DNA of 64,000 nt from Kosakonia oryzendophytica. GTDB taxonomy: Bacteria > Pseudomonadota > Gammaproteobacteria > Enterobacterales > Enterobacteriaceae. How positions within the stretch are numbered: position 1 is the first letter of the stretch; each line of letters begins with the position of its first letter. Location of the stretch: assembly GCF_900094925.1 (NCBI RefSeq), contig NZ_FMAY01000005.1:62001-126000 (forward strand), given 5' to 3'. Under the pieces are notes generated by a model. The model saw nothing but the letters and a program-made list of their open reading frames with translations, was not told the origin of the DNA and searched no databases. The position numbers were made by a program, and so were the translations under genes. This document shows, piece after piece, positions 21,431 to 31,468 of the stretch.

Positions 21431-21780
21431 TGACGAAGGGTATCTTCGGCATTCAAAAGACATGCTTAACTCTGCCCAAAGTTAAATTAGAATTATCATC
21501 ATCTAATTTCTCAATCACCCGCAAGGGTGATTGAGCTCACAATGCTAAGTCCGCACTGTCGCTAATTTGTGACAAAAATAGAAACTAAATTGCAGGTCTG
21601 CAAATTTCTCACTTCAATTATTTATTTCGGGTCAAAAGATTAAATCTTTCTTTGGAAATGGTGAGTAAATTCACTGGATTTTCGGCTAAAGTTCTTTTAG
21701 GATTTGTCTCAACCCATGATTAATTCTACCGATTGTTGGTGTTCAAAATGATAAGTGATGTCGATTGTACGAGGTTAGCA
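21431..21780. other. cysB-ymiA intergenic region
   Basis: 350 bp, clearly A+T-rich relative to the genes. It holds an 11-bp perfect inverted repeat, CTCAATCACCC (21510-21520), loop GCAA, GGGTGATTGAG (21525-21535), which could end cysB transcription although no T tract follows. A smaller hairpin ATTAGA/TCTAAT lies just before it. No ORF with a ribosome site was found. Confidence 0.5.
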
Positions 21781-21909
21781 ATGCCATCAGGAAGTGAAGA
21801 GCCGCAAAGGGACCCTGAGCTGAAGCGTAAAGCCTGGCTGGCGGTATTTCTTGGCTCTGCCGCATTTTGGGCAGTCGTTGCGTTATTGATCTGGAAATTC
21901 TGGGGTTAA
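21781..21909 (+). CDS. ymiA: YmiA small membrane protein
   Basis: A 42-residue protein beginning MPSGSEEPQRDPELKRKAW, with one hydrophobic segment (about 19-40) rich in Trp, Leu and Ala and ending WKFWG. E. coli YmiA has the same core. GAGG lies 6 bp before the ATG. The charged N terminus followed by a single helix suggests an inner-membrane protein; function unknown. One base separates its stop from yciX, so the two are co-translated. Confidence 0.9.
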   Translation: MPSGSEEPQRDPELKRKAWLAVFLGSAAFWAVVALLIWKFWG

Positions 21910-21910
21910 A

Positions 21911-22081
21911 ATGGCAATAGCAGGCCGATTCGAACCAGTGAAACATGTATGTCAACTTCATGACACGCCTACAAAAGCGAAAAAGAAACCTGTGACCGCT
22001 ATTCCTGCTTCATGGAAACTGTCGCCGCAGCAACAAGCTTTTATAGATGCCTTTGCAGAAGATACGACCAGGAAACAATAA
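21911..22081 (+). CDS. yciX: YciX small protein
   Basis: A 56-residue basic, soluble-looking protein containing RFEPVKHVCQLHDTP and the C-terminal SWKLSPQQQAFIDAFAED, recognisable from enteric YciX. Its ATG comes one base after the ymiA stop, so translation probably depends on ymiA. No known function. Too short for most gene finders but well conserved in sequence and position. Confidence 0.88.
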   Translation: MAIAGRFEPVKHVCQLHDTPTKAKKKPVTAIPASWKLSPQQQAFIDAFAEDTTRKQ

Positions 22082-22217
22082 AAATATCATCAGAATAAAC
22101 AGGGAGAATTATCTCTTTATTCTATGAATGATCTTTTGTACTCATTGATTAATACACAGCATAAATGAATTGAGTAGCAACTCAGTTTTAATGAATAGAT
22201 TTTCTGGTAATAGCTTC

Positions 22218-22316
22218 ATGCATAATGGTTACGGAATGAAATATTGGTCGTGGATGGGAGCATTTTTTGTTTCTGTCCTTTTCTGGGGGGAGCTCGTTTG
22301 GATGTTCCTCCAGTAA
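22218..22316 (+). CDS. ymiC: YmiC-like single-helix membrane peptide
   Basis: A tiny ORF with two possible starts, 22218 (32 residues) or 22236 (26 residues, MKYWSWMGAFFVSVLFWGEL...). Nearly the whole peptide is one hydrophobic, Trp-rich helix. Position upstream of acnA and the KYWSWMGAF segment fit the small enteric protein YmiC as remembered. The ribosome site is weak. It is followed 20 bp later by a strong terminator, which supports a separate short transcript or the end of ymiA-yciX. Confidence 0.65.
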   Translation: MHNGYGMKYWSWMGAFFVSVLFWGELVWMFLQ

Positions 22317-22331
22317 TGAAGTAATCTCCTG

Positions 22332-22359
22332 AAAAACCTCGCATCTGCGAGGTTTTTTT
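22332..22359 (+). terminator. Terminator before acnA
   Basis: CCTCGCATCTGCGAGG (22337-22352) followed by TTTTTTT; separates the ymiA-yciX-ymiC segment from acnA. Confidence 0.9.
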
Positions 22360-22500
22360 ATTTCTGCCCCCGCGGTTCGCTTTTGCCGTATGTAGCAATT
22401 TGGGTTGTTATCAAAACGTTACGATAAGTTTGTGTTATCTTTAATTACAGACCCTGAAGACTATCAGGGCTTCGCAATCCCTGTGATTAAGGAGGAGCAT

Positions 22501-25176
22501 ATGTCGTCGACCCTACGCGAAGCCAGTAAGGATACATTGCAGGCAGAGAATAAAACCTGGCGTTACTACAGCCTGCCGCTGGCCGCAAAGGAACTTGGGG
22601 ATATCTCGCGATTACCCAAGTCACTCAAAGTGTTACTCGAGAACCTCCTGCGCTGGCAGGATGATGATTCCGTCACGGAAGAAGATATTCGCGCGCTGGC
22701 TGGATGGTTGAAAACGGCCCATGCTGACCGTGAAATTGCCTACCGGCCGGCAAGGGTATTAATGCAGGATTTTACCGGTGTGCCCGCCGTTGTGGATTTA
22801 GCAGCCATGCGTGAAGCGGTAAAACGCCTGGGGGGCGATACGGCGAAAGTGAACCCGCTTTCACCCGTCGATTTAGTGATTGACCATTCCGTCACTGTTG
22901 ACCATTTCGGGGACGACGAAGCATTTGAAGAAAACGTGCGTCTTGAAATGGAACGTAATCATGAACGCTATGTTTTTCTGCGCTGGGGTCAGCAGGCATT
23001 CAGCCGTTTCAGTGTGGTGCCGCCCGGCACTGGCATCTGTCACCAGGTGAATCTCGAGTATCTCGGCAAAGCCGTGTGGAGCGAATTACAGGATAAAGAG
23101 TGGGTCGCTTACCCGGATACACTGGTTGGCACCGATTCACATACCACCATGATCAATGGTCTCGGTGTGCTGGGCTGGGGCGTGGGCGGCATTGAAGCGG
23201 AAGCGGCGATGCTTGGTCAACCTGTTTCGATGCTGATTCCGGATGTTGTGGGCTTCAAGCTGAACGGCAAATTACGGGAAGGTATTACCGCAACAGACCT
23301 GGTACTTACCGTGACACAGATGCTGCGTAAGCATGGCGTCGTCGGTAAGTTTGTTGAATTTTATGGTGATGGTCTGGACGCGTTACCGCTTGCGGATCGG
23401 GCAACTATCGCCAATATGGCACCGGAATATGGCGCAACCTGCGGCTTTTTCCCCATCGACGGTGTGACGCTGGAATATATGCGACTCAGTGGGCGCAGCG
23501 AAGAGCAGGTTGCGCTGGTTGAGGCCTATGCAAAAGCGCAAGGGATGTGGCGCAATCCAGGGGATGAGCCGGTTTTCACCAGCACACTAGAACTGAATAT
23601 GCAGGATGTTGAGGCAAGCCTGGCCGGGCCCAAACGCCCGCAGGATCGCGTTGCACTCAGTGATGTTCCTAAAGCCTTTGCTGCCAGCTCCGAACTGGAA
23701 CTGAACACCGCGCAAAAAGATCGTAAACCGGTTGATTATGTCCTGAATGGGCATCAATACCAGCTGCCAGATGGCGCGGTCGTCATTGCCGCCATAACCT
23801 CGTGCACCAACACTTCAAACCCCAGCGTACTGATGGCGGCCGGTTTACTGGCAAAAAAAGCGGTAACCCTCGGATTGAAACGTCAGCCGTGGGTAAAAGC
23901 ATCGCTGGCACCGGGATCGAAAGTCGTCTCTGACTATCTCGCGCAGGCGCGTTTAACACCGTATCTTGATGAACTTGGTTTTAACCTTGTTGGCTACGGG
24001 TGCACCACCTGTATCGGTAATTCCGGTCCGCTGCCGGAGCCGATTGAACAGGCTATACGTCAGGGAGATCTTACGGTAGGTGCGGTACTTTCCGGTAACC
24101 GTAATTTCGAAGGGCGCATTCATCCACTGGTCAAAACCAACTGGCTGGCATCGCCGCCATTAGTGGTGGCGTATGCACTGGCCGGTAATATGAATATTAA
24201 TCTGGCCACCGATCCATTGGGGCACGACCGCAAAGGCGATCCGGTCTATCTGAAAGATATCTGGCCATCCAGCCTGGAGATTGCACGGGCGGTTGAACAG
24301 GTTTCGACAGAAATGTTTCGCAAGGAGTATGCGGAAGTCTTTGAAGGTACGCCGGAGTGGAAGGCGATTGAGGTTGAACGCTCGGACACCTATGGCTGGC
24401 AGAGTGATTCGACGTATATTCGTCTCTCGCCCTTTTTTGATGATATGGGGGCACAACCTGAACCGGTGAAAGACATACATGGCGCGCGGATCCTCGCCAT
24501 GCTGGGCGATTCGGTGACCACCGATCATATTTCGCCGGCAGGCAGTATTAAAGCGGATAGCCCGGCGGGGCGTTACCTGCAAAGCCATGGTGTGGAGCGG
24601 CGTGACTTTAACTCCTATGGCTCACGGCGCGGCAATCATGAAGTGATGATGCGCGGTACGTTCGCGAATATTCGTATTCGTAATGAAATGGTGCCGGGTG
24701 TGGAAGGAGGGATGACACGCTACCTGCCAGGGAGCGAGGTTATGTCGATTTATGACGCCGCAATGCGCTACCAGCAAGCGGGAACACCGCTGGCGGTCAT
24801 CGCCGGGAAAGAGTATGGCTCGGGCTCCAGCCGTGACTGGGCGGCAAAAGGGCCGCGCCTGCTGGGTGTCCGGGTAGTGATCGCCGAATCGTTCGAACGT
24901 ATCCACCGTTCGAACCTGATTGGTATGGGGATCCTACCCCTGGAGTTTCCGCAGGGGGTGACACGTAAAACGCTGGGGTTAACCGGTGAGGAGAAACTCG
25001 ATATCGTTGATCTGACGGATATTCAGCCCGGCGGTACCTTACCTGTGACAGTGACGCGGGCGGATGGCTCACAAGAGGTGTTGCAGTGCCGTTGCCGTAT
25101 TGATACGTCAACCGAACTGACGTACTACCGTAACGATGGGATCCTGCATTACGTGATACGTAACATGTTGCACTGA
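22501..25176 (+). CDS. acnA: Aconitate hydratase A
   Basis: Stationary-phase and oxidative-stress aconitase that interconverts citrate and isocitrate; as apo-protein it binds mRNA. The ATG at 22501 has a perfect AAGGAGGAG 4 bp upstream and gives [14 protein letters not shown], 891 residues, like E. coli. The [4Fe-4S] ligands lie in [10 protein letters not shown] (about C435) and [13 protein letters not shown] (about C501, C504). The mobile C-terminal domain with [13 protein letters not shown] is intact. Monocistronic. Confidence 0.97.
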   Translation: MSSTLREASKDTLQAENKTWRYYSLPLAAKELGDISRLPKSLKVLLENLLRWQDDDSVTEEDIRALAGWLKTAHADREIAYRPARVLMQDFTGVPAVVDLAAMREAVKRLGGDTAKVNPLSPVDLVIDHSVTVDHFGDDEAFEENVRLEMERNHERYVFLRWGQQAFSRFSVVPPGTGICHQVNLEYLGKAVWSELQDKEWVAYPDTLVGTDSHTTMINGLGVLGWGVGGIEAEAAMLGQPVSMLIPDVVGFKLNGKLREGITATDLVLTVTQMLRKHGVVGKFVEFYGDGLDALPLADRATIANMAPEYGATCGFFPIDGVTLEYMRLSGRSEEQVALVEAYAKAQGMWRNPGDEPVFTSTLELNMQDVEASLAGPKRPQDRVALSDVPKAFAASSELELNTAQKDRKPVDYVLNGHQYQLPDGAVVIAAITSCTNTSNPSVLMAAGLLAKKAVTLGLKRQPWVKASLAPGSKVVSDYLAQARLTPYLDELGFNLVGYGCTTCIGNSGPLPEPIEQAIRQGDLTVGAVLSGNRNFEGRIHPLVKTNWLASPPLVVAYALAGNMNINLATDPLGHDRKGDPVYLKDIWPSSLEIARAVEQVSTEMFRKEYAEVFEGTPEWKAIEVERSDTYGWQSDSTYIRLSPFFDDMGAQPEPVKDIHGARILAMLGDSVTTDHISPAGSIKADSPAGRYLQSHGVERRDFNSYGSRRGNHEVMMRGTFANIRIRNEMVPGVEGGMTRYLPGSEVMSIYDAAMRYQQAGTPLAVIAGKEYGSGSSRDWAAKGPRLLGVRVVIAESFERIHRSNLIGMGILPLEFPQGVTRKTLGLTGEEKLDIVDLTDIQPGGTLPVTVTRADGSQEVLQCRCRIDTSTELTYYRNDGILHYVIRNMLH

Positions 25177-25178
25177 AT

Positions 25179-25208
25179 AAAAAGGCCTGCAATTGCAGGC
25201 CTTTTTTT
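25179..25208. terminator. Bidirectional terminator acnA / ribA
   Basis: AAAAAGGCCTGC AATT GCAGGCCTTTTTTT, a perfect 12-bp stem with A and T flanks, between convergent acnA and ribA. Confidence 0.94.
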
Positions 25209-25225
25209 GCGCTGTTTGTTACAGA

Positions 25226-25813
25226 TTACTTCAGCAGGTGGCCCATTTTCTCGGCTTTGGTGTCGAGGTAATGCGCGTTTTTGGGGTTACGTCCAACGAT
25301 CAACGGCACGCGCTCAACAATATTGATTCCTGCTTCAGTAAGGATTTCCACTTTGCGCGGGTTATTGGTCAACAAACGCACTTCATCAACCCCCAAAAGT
25401 TTGAACATATCAGCACACAGGGTGAAGTCTCGCTCGTCGGCAGCAAAACCAAGCTGATGGTTCGCTTCTACGGTATCGTAGCCCTGATCCTGTAACGCAT
25501 AGGCGCGGATTTTATTGAGCAGGCCAATGTTTCGACCCTCCTGACGATGATAGAGCAACACGCCGCGGCCCTCTTCGGCAATATGGTTCAATGCTGCTTC
25601 AAGCTGGAAACCACAATCGCAACGTAAACTGAAAAGCGCGTCTCCCGTCAGACACTCCGAATGCACACGCGCGAGAACGGGCAGCTGCCCTGAAATATCA
25701 CCAAAGACAAGGGCAACGTGATCCTGCCCGGTTGCCAGTTCTTCAAAACCCACCATCAGGAAGTCGCCCCAGGGGGTAGGCAGTTTGGCTTCTGCCACTC
25801 GTTTAAGCTGCAT
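25226..25813 (-). CDS. ribA: GTP cyclohydrolase II
   Basis: First step of riboflavin synthesis: opens GTP to the diaminopyrimidine with loss of formate and pyrophosphate. The start at 25813 ([16 protein letters not shown]) matches E. coli; an upstream in-frame start adds nine unmatched residues. Zinc ligands C54, C65 and C67 occur in [18 protein letters not shown], followed by [11 protein letters not shown]. 195 residues, complete. Confidence 0.96.
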   Translation of the reverse strand: MQLKRVAEAKLPTPWGDFLMVGFEELATGQDHVALVFGDISGQLPVLARVHSECLTGDALFSLRCDCGFQLEAALNHIAEEGRGVLLYHRQEGRNIGLLNKIRAYALQDQGYDTVEANHQLGFAADERDFTLCADMFKLLGVDEVRLLTNNPRKVEILTEAGINIVERVPLIVGRNPKNAHYLDTKAEKMGHLLK

Positions 25814-26009
25814 GTGAATCTCCGGATTATATTGGCGCACTGCGCACCTGTAGCCTGTTGGCCTTCTGTATAAACGTATTTTGCCACAATGCCTGCATTA
25901 TCGCCTACTTGTGACCAACATATTGCGCCTTAAGCGCACGAATACGTTGGTTCCTGCGGGAATGCCATTTTTCAGTTATGATTGTGACACTTACATGAAA
26001 GGAGAAGAC

Positions 26010-26774
26010 ATGCTGTCAATTGCAAAACGAACAACGGCGGGGGCGGCGATGTTACTGATTATGCCGCTGGCAGTGTGGATCTCCGGCTGGAACTGGGAAC
26101 CGGGTCAATCAACCGTGTGGTTGCATTTTCTGTTCTGGCTCACTGAAACGGTCACTCAGCCTTGGGGGATAATCACTCATGCGGCGCTCTGCGCGTGGTT
26201 TCTCTGGTGCCTTCGTTTTCGCCTGAAGCCTGCGCTAATGCTGTTTGCCATTCTCGGCTGCGCAATCTTGTTGGGGCAGGGAGTGAAATCTTTCGTCAAG
26301 GAGCGTGTCCAGGAACCGCGGCCTTTTGTCATGTGGCTGGAAAAAACAGATCATATTCAGGCGGAGGAGTTCTACGCGTTAAAGCGCAAGGCCAGAGGTG
26401 ACTGGGTGAAAAGCCAGCTCTCCAGCCAGCATGATATTCCGACATTTTTACGCAAACATTGGCAAAAAGAGACCGGTTTTGCCTTTCCGTCCGGGCATAC
26501 CATGTTTGCGGCGAGTTGGGCCTTGTTGGGTGTTGGGCTGTTATGGCCGCGCAGACGCACCTGGACCATCGCGATTTTACTGGTGTGGGCAACAGGCGTA
26601 ATGGGGAGCCGTTTACTCCTGGGGATGCACTGGCCGCGTGATTTAGTGGTGGCGACACTGATCTCCTGGCTACTGGTGACGGTGGCAACCTGGCTGGCGC
26701 AGCGCCTCTGTGGGCCGTTAACACCGCCGGTTGATGAGGTGCAGGAAATCGTCGAGCGGGACCAGGAACCTTGA
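26010..26774 (+). CDS. pgpB: Phosphatidylglycerophosphatase B
   Basis: PAP2-family lipid phosphatase of the inner membrane acting on phosphatidylglycerophosphate, undecaprenyl pyrophosphate and related lipids. The start at 26010 has AAGGAG 5 bp upstream; 254 residues as in E. coli. The three phosphatase motifs are KSFVKERVQEPRP, FPSGHTMFAAS and SRLLLGMHWPRD, with the catalytic histidines in the second and third. About six membrane segments. Upstream of lapAB, the usual order. Confidence 0.95.
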   Translation: MLSIAKRTTAGAAMLLIMPLAVWISGWNWEPGQSTVWLHFLFWLTETVTQPWGIITHAALCAWFLWCLRFRLKPALMLFAILGCAILLGQGVKSFVKERVQEPRPFVMWLEKTDHIQAEEFYALKRKARGDWVKSQLSSQHDIPTFLRKHWQKETGFAFPSGHTMFAASWALLGVGLLWPRRRTWTIAILLVWATGVMGSRLLLGMHWPRDLVVATLISWLLVTVATWLAQRLCGPLTPPVDEVQEIVERDQEP

Positions 26775-26915
26775 TTTTCGTAGGTTACCCCCCAAATCAG
26801 AATTTAACGTCATGCATTACCATTTCGCGCCGGGCGCTAAAATGGTAGTTTATAGGGCTGGTTAGTCGCAGTTGCCCATATATTCATCGCTCGGAAGCAC
26901 ATAACGGGATGTAAT

Positions 26916-27224
26916 GTGAAATATTTACTCATTTTCTTACTGGTGTTAGCCATTTTTGTCGTCTCGATTACGCTGGGTGCGCAAAACGATCAGCAAGTGA
27001 CGTTCAACTATTTGCTCGCCCAGGGCGAATACCGCATCTCTACGCTGCTGGCTGTACTGTTTGCGGCTGGGTTCGCGATCGGCTGGCTGATTTGCGGCCT
27101 GTTCTGGTTGCGCGTTCGCGTTTCTCTGGCGCGCGCTGAGCGTAAAATCAAACGTCTTGAGCACCAGCTTACCCCTGCGACAGATGTCCCGGTTGCTACC
27201 GGCGCACCGGCAGTGAAGGAATAA
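26916..27224 (+). CDS. lapA: LapA (YciS) inner-membrane lipopolysaccharide assembly protein
   Basis: 102-residue inner-membrane protein that acts with LapB in lipopolysaccharide assembly and control of LpxC turnover. It starts with GTG at 26916 giving KYLLIFLLVLAIFVVS as the first membrane segment; the second is around 43-65, followed by a basic cytoplasmic coiled segment (RAERKIKRLEHQL). Six bp from lapB, so one operon. Confidence 0.94.
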   Translation: MKYLLIFLLVLAIFVVSITLGAQNDQQVTFNYLLAQGEYRISTLLAVLFAAGFAIGWLICGLFWLRVRVSLARAERKIKRLEHQLTPATDVPVATGAPAVKE

Positions 27225-27230
27225 TATTCT

Positions 27231-28400
27231 ATGCTGGAGTTGTTGTTTCTGCTGTTACCTGTCGCCGCTGCCTATGGCTGGTATATGGGGCGCAGAAATG
27301 CTCAACAGACAAAGCAGGATGAGGCGAACCGGCTGTCACGTGAATACGTCGCCGGGGTTAACCTTTTACTGAGCAACCAACAGGACAAAGCGGTCGACCT
27401 GTTCCTTGATATGCTGAAAGAGGACACCGGTACCGTTGAAGCGCATCTCACCCTGGGGAATTTATTCCGTTCGCGTGGCGAAGTCGATCGCGCTATCCGT
27501 ATCCATCAGACGCTGATGGAAAGCGCATCATTATCCTATGACCAGCGTTTGCTGGCGGTGCAACAGCTTGGACGCGATTATATGGCGGCCGGGATGTACG
27601 ATCGTGCCGAAGATATGTTTAACCAACTGGTGGATGAAACCGATTTTCGCATTAGCGCGTTGCAGCAGCTATTGCAGATTTATCAGGCGACCAGCGAATG
27701 GCAGAAGGCCATCGATGTTGCTGAGCGTCTGGTAAAACTGGGGAAAGACAAACAACGCACAGAAATTGCCCATTTTTACTGCGAATTAGCGCTGCAGCAA
27801 ATGGGCAATGACGATATGGACAGAGCAATGGCGTTGCTGAAAAAAGGCGCCGCCGCCGATCGCGATAGCCCGCGTGTTTCCATCATGATGGGGCGGGTAT
27901 TTATGGCCAGCGGGGATTACGCTAAAGCGGCCGACAACCTGTTGCGCGTCATTGATCAGGATAAAGAACTGGTCAGTGAAACGCTGGACATGTTGCAAAC
28001 TTGCTACCAGCAGTTGGGTAAAAATGATGAGTGGGCGGCGTTTTTGCAGCGGTGTGTGGAAGAGAACACCGGGGCAACTGCCGAACTGATGCTGGCAGAG
28101 ATTAAGGAACGACGAGAAGGTCCGGATGCGGCGCAGCTGTATGTCACGCATCAGCTTCAGCGTCATCCAACGATGCGCGTCTTCCATAAGCTAATGGATT
28201 ACCACCTGAATGAGGCAGAAGAAGGGCGCGCGAAAGAGAGCCTGGCCGTGCTGCGTGAGATGGTTGGTGAGCAGATTCGCAGTAAACCGCGTTATCGTTG
28301 CCATAAATGCGGTTTTACCGCTTTTACCATGTACTGGCATTGTCCATCCTGCCGAGCCTGGTCGACGGTGAAACCGATTCGTGGCCTTGACGGGCAGTAA
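27231..28400 (+). CDS. lapB: LapB (YciM) TPR protein regulating LpxC
   Basis: Essential adaptor that brings LpxC to the FtsH protease and so balances lipopolysaccharide and phospholipid synthesis. 389 residues as in E. coli: an N-terminal membrane anchor (1-20), a long TPR array, and a C-terminal rubredoxin-like metal site formed by CHKCG and CPSCRAW. All four cysteines are present. Expected to sit on the cytoplasmic face of the inner membrane. Confidence 0.96.
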   Translation: MLELLFLLLPVAAAYGWYMGRRNAQQTKQDEANRLSREYVAGVNLLLSNQQDKAVDLFLDMLKEDTGTVEAHLTLGNLFRSRGEVDRAIRIHQTLMESASLSYDQRLLAVQQLGRDYMAAGMYDRAEDMFNQLVDETDFRISALQQLLQIYQATSEWQKAIDVAERLVKLGKDKQRTEIAHFYCELALQQMGNDDMDRAMALLKKGAAADRDSPRVSIMMGRVFMASGDYAKAADNLLRVIDQDKELVSETLDMLQTCYQQLGKNDEWAAFLQRCVEENTGATAELMLAEIKERREGPDAAQLYVTHQLQRHPTMRVFHKLMDYHLNEAEEGRAKESLAVLREMVGEQIRSKPRYRCHKCGFTAFTMYWHCPSCRAWSTVKPIRGLDGQ

Positions 28401-28589
28401 TTTTTTAAAAGCCTGGACTTTAGTTACAACATACTTATTTATTAGGTTCTAAGAATGAGGCAGCAGTGCCATTACATTGTCTGTCAGGACGAAAATGGCC
28501 GCTGTTATTTGCCACCCTGCACAGGTAGAATGCTCGCCGTTTATTCATTTTGCGCCTGAGCGGGTGCCCTCATTTGAGAAGGTCTGATC

Positions 28590-29327
28590 ATGACGTCTAC
28601 TGCTTTCCCGACTTCCCGTGCTGTTACCGCTTCGCCGGTTGTGGTGGCTCTCGATTATGATAACCGTGACAAAGCCCTGGCGTTTGTCGACCGTATCGAC
28701 CCTCGCGACTGCCGACTGAAAGTAGGCAAAGAGATGTTCACGCTGTTTGGGCCGCAACTGGTTCGCGAGTTGCAGCAGCGTGGTTTCGATATCTTCCTCG
28801 ACCTGAAATTCCACGATATTCCTAACACCACAGCGCATGCAGTGAAAGCGGCCGCCGATCTGGGTGTATGGATGGTGAATGTTCATGCGTCTGGCGGCGC
28901 GCGCATGATGACCGCAGCAAAAGAAGCCTTGTTATCATTTGGCAAAGAGGCCCCGCTACTGATTGCGGTGACGGTATTAACCAGTATGGAAGCCAGTGAC
29001 TTACAGGATCTTGGCATTCAGGCGACTCCAGCAGAACATGCTGAACGGCTGGCAAAACTCACCCAGCAATGTGGTCTGGATGGGGTGGTATGTTCCGCGC
29101 AGGAAGCGGTGCGCTTTAAGAGCGTGTTGGGCCATGATTTTAAACTGGTCACGCCAGGAATTCGTCCTCAGGGCAGCGAAGCTGGCGATCAGCGCCGTAT
29201 TATGACGCCTGAACAGGCGTTGGCCGCAGGTGTAGACTATATGGTCATTGGTCGCCCGGTTACACAATCCACCGATCCGGCGCAAACGCTGAAAGCTATC
29301 AATATCGCTTTAGGTAAGGGGGCATAA
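28590..29327 (+). CDS. pyrF: Orotidine-5'-phosphate decarboxylase
   Basis: Last step of UMP synthesis. 245-residue TIM barrel; the catalytic lysine/aspartate array is in [11 protein letters not shown] and the phosphate site in TPGIRPQG and VIGRPV. GAGAAGG lies upstream of the ATG. The stop codon overlaps the yciH start by one base (TAATG). Confidence 0.97.
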   Translation: MTSTAFPTSRAVTASPVVVALDYDNRDKALAFVDRIDPRDCRLKVGKEMFTLFGPQLVRELQQRGFDIFLDLKFHDIPNTTAHAVKAAADLGVWMVNVHASGGARMMTAAKEALLSFGKEAPLLIAVTVLTSMEASDLQDLGIQATPAEHAERLAKLTQQCGLDGVVCSAQEAVRFKSVLGHDFKLVTPGIRPQGSEAGDQRRIMTPEQALAAGVDYMVIGRPVTQSTDPAQTLKAINIALGKGA

Positions 29328-29653
29328 TGCACGATGACAATAGCCGTCTGGTGTACTCGACAGAAACCGGGCGTATTGATGAGCCTAAGACGCAACCTGC
29401 TCGTCCAAAAGGGGATGGCATTGTGCGTATTCAACGCCAAACCAGCGGACGCAAAGGTAAAGGTGTCTGCCTGATTACCGGCATTGATGAAGATGATGAA
29501 TCGCTGGTTAAATTGGCGGCAGAGTTAAAGAAAAAATGCGGGTGTGGCGGGGCAGTGAAAGATGGCGTGATCGAGATCCAGGGTGACAAACGCGATTTGC
29601 TGAAGTCATTACTGGAGGCCAAAGGAATGAAAGTCAAACTTGCTGGTGGATAA
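29327..29653 (+). CDS. yciH: YciH, SUI1/eIF1-like translation factor
   Basis: 108-residue bacterial homologue of eukaryotic initiation factor eIF1, thought to act on initiation fidelity or stress translation. The SUI1 domain spans roughly 30-105 with GRKGKGVCLITG and KKKCGCGGAVKDGVIEIQGD. Coupled to pyrF by a stop/start overlap; ends in a terminator. Confidence 0.95.
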   Translation: MHDDNSRLVYSTETGRIDEPKTQPARPKGDGIVRIQRQTSGRKGKGVCLITGIDEDDESLVKLAAELKKKCGCGGAVKDGVIEIQGDKRDLLKSLLEAKGMKVKLAGG

Positions 29654-29660
29654 AACAGAA

Positions 29661-29686
29661 AAGCCGTGGCAATACACCACGGCTTT
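29661..29686. terminator. Terminator between yciH and osmB
   Basis: AAGCCGTGG, 7-nt loop, CCACGGCTT followed by T; flanked on the left by AGAAAA-type sequence. Directly after it (29689-29707) is a second perfect repeat, GTTTTACAC T GTGTAAAAC. Confidence 0.75.
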
Positions 29687-29763
29687 ATGTTTTACACTGT
29701 GTAAAACTCAGACCTGAAAAGAAAGTATCGTTATTTTGCTGTAGTCGCCGTCTCGCTCACCAA

Positions 29764-29982
29764 TTACTTACCAACCTGGTGGCCGATGATCCCACCGACA
29801 GCCGCGCCGCCCAGCGTACCGAGCGTACTACCATCAGTCAGCACCGCACCGCCAAGCGCACCCGCACCCGCACCGATGGCGGTATTACGATCGCGTTTAG
29901 ACCAGTGACCACAGGCGCTCAGGGACATTGCCAGGGTAACTGCCAGTACTGCAGCGGCCATTTTTTTGCTTGTTAACATCAT
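29764..29982 (-). CDS. osmB: OsmB osmotically inducible lipoprotein
   Basis: Small lipoprotein with lipobox LSAC (residues about 20-23) after a short signal peptide, then a Gly/Ala-rich glycine-zipper domain (GAGAGALGGAVLTDGSTLGTLGG...). 72 residues from 29982; two neighbouring in-frame ATG codons (29985, 29979) are also possible, all behind AGGAG. In E. coli it is induced by high osmolarity, RpoS and the Rcs system. Confidence 0.93.
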   Translation of the reverse strand: MMLTSKKMAAAVLAVTLAMSLSACGHWSKRDRNTAIGAGAGALGGAVLTDGSTLGTLGGAAVGGIIGHQVGK

Positions 29983-30239
29983 CATACTTTCTCCTGAATA
30001 ATCGATTCACGGAAAGATGTTCTCTTTTAGTATAGCCATTGAGGGCCGCCTGAAAGCCATTCCGTGAAACCTTGCTGCGCAGGCGTAATACAATCACGTG
30101 AGTGATAGTCACTTCCTGTTATATCGCTAATATTAATTTTACGCCGCGGCTCGTTACAGGACAGGTAAATAGTCTTAATCACCCGGTCGGAATACTCTCA
30201 GATAAGAGGGGGTTAGCCCGCTTTCACGGGCTGGGGAAC

Positions 30240-30998
30240 TTAGCGGTTCGCGCCAGGTCCGACGATATCGACAATCAGACCCGCTTGCTGAAGTTGGAGA
30301 TGGGTTTCTGAGGCCAGATTACTGTCGGTGATCACCCGCTGGAAGCGCGCAATCGGACCGAGGGTGTAAGGGTGTACTGCGCCGAACTTCGAACTGTCGG
30401 TGAGGACAATAGCATCGCTGCCTTTTTCCAGCACAGCGTTAACGACATCAGTACGCATCATATCTCGCCCGGTAAACCCGGTTTCCGGTTGCCAGCCATC
30501 AATACCGATAAACGCCTTGCTGAAATGCACTTGTTGAATGTACTGACGCGTCAGTGGGCCCACCATACTTTCGCTTTTTTTCTGGTAGATGCCACCGAGC
30601 AGAATCACCTCAGAAAGTGAATCTTTCAGCAAATGCGCAATATAACTGCTGACCGTGATAATCGTGATATCTCGCTGCTCGCCAAGTTTACGCGCCAGTA
30701 GGGCATTGCTGCTGCCATTCTCAATAAACACCGTTTCGCCCGGACTAACCAGTGAGGCAGCGAAGTCCGCCAGATCGCGTTTTACGGTGTAATTATTCAT
30801 CATGCGCGTTTCAACGTCGTCGCTGTCGAGCGGTACAGCAAAACCATGCATACGGCGCAGATAGCTCTGTTTTTCCAGTGTGTTCAGATCCTGGCGAATA
30901 GTGACTTCAGAGACACCGGTCATGCGCGCAAGATCCGCAACGCTTATCCGGCCTTTATCGATGACGGTCTGTAATATGAGTTGTTGTCGGGAATTCAT
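30240..30998 (-). CDS. yciT: YciT, DeoR-family transcriptional regulator
   Basis: DeoR/GlpR-type repressor. The start ATG at 30998 gives [19 protein letters not shown]; the N-terminal HTH is at about 15-50 ([24 protein letters not shown]), followed by a sugar-phosphate-sensor domain with the conserved [13 protein letters not shown]. 252 residues. Ligand unknown; reported to affect osmotic-stress and motility genes in E. coli. Nothing in the window shows its operator. Confidence 0.92.
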   Translation of the reverse strand: MNSRQQLILQTVIDKGRISVADLARMTGVSEVTIRQDLNTLEKQSYLRRMHGFAVPLDSDDVETRMMNNYTVKRDLADFAASLVSPGETVFIENGSSNALLARKLGEQRDITIITVSSYIAHLLKDSLSEVILLGGIYQKKSESMVGPLTRQYIQQVHFSKAFIGIDGWQPETGFTGRDMMRTDVVNAVLEKGSDAIVLTDSSKFGAVHPYTLGPIARFQRVITDSNLASETHLQLQQAGLIVDIVGPGANR

Positions 30999-31089
30999 AG
31001 CCACAAATTTCTGATTGTTCGTCGGGATGATGAAATCGCCATGACGGGTGTCGCTTCCCGGCTACCGCGTGATGGCGAAAGGAAGAAAT

Positions 31090-31272
31090 TCAAATTTCCC
31101 AGGGCGTCTTAGGTGCACCGGAAGAAGACGTTTTGTCATTGTTGTCGGGATCTAATAATTCCGCTTTCAGAATTTCCAGGTTGCGAATGGCGGATTGATA
31201 ATCCCCGGCAACCAGAATATCCAGCACGGTATCGATCCGGCTGGCAAGTTGCTTCACATCGATGTCTGCCAT
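31090..31272 (-). CDS. yciZ: YciZ family protein (UPF0509)
   Basis: 60-residue acidic soluble protein, [39 protein letters not shown]-type sequence, predicted helical, ending PKTPWEI. Conserved among enterics; no known function. It is divergent from the rpfF-like gene. A GAGGTGAAGG site precedes the start on the minus strand. Confidence 0.9.
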   Translation of the reverse strand: MADIDVKQLASRIDTVLDILVAGDYQSAIRNLEILKAELLDPDNNDKTSSSGAPKTPWEI

Positions 31273-31468
31273 ACCTTCACCTCAAAATCGAAAAATGAAT
31301 AAATTCAATGATGCAGAAAACAGTGTAAAAAGAGAAGGGTAAAAAGCGAAATCTCAAAAACTTATAAGCACTCATTATATATTCAGTATGTGATACGCAG
31401 TCACCTTCGGGGGTGGATTAGGCTTGCTGTGCGCGCAATGCGCTATTTTCCTACCGGAGGGTAAAGCA
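31273..31468. promoter_or_regulatory. A+T-rich divergent control region, yciZ / rpfF
   Basis: About 195 bp, strikingly A+T-rich between 31290 and 31390, with TTATAA and TATATT segments that could serve as -10 boxes for the rightward gene. The composition is typical of H-NS-silenced accessory genes; no specific operator was recognised. Confidence 0.4.

Noticed and set aside
26775-26915. Heat-shock (sigma32) promoter for lapAB
   Set aside because: A CCCATAT lies upstream of lapA, as expected for a sigma32 -10, but no CTTGAA-like -35 element is at the correct distance.
28455-28559. A 34-codon cysteine-rich ORF upstream of pyrF
   Set aside because: Five Cys residues looked odd, but there is no Shine-Dalgarno sequence and nothing else supports translation; kept only as a note.
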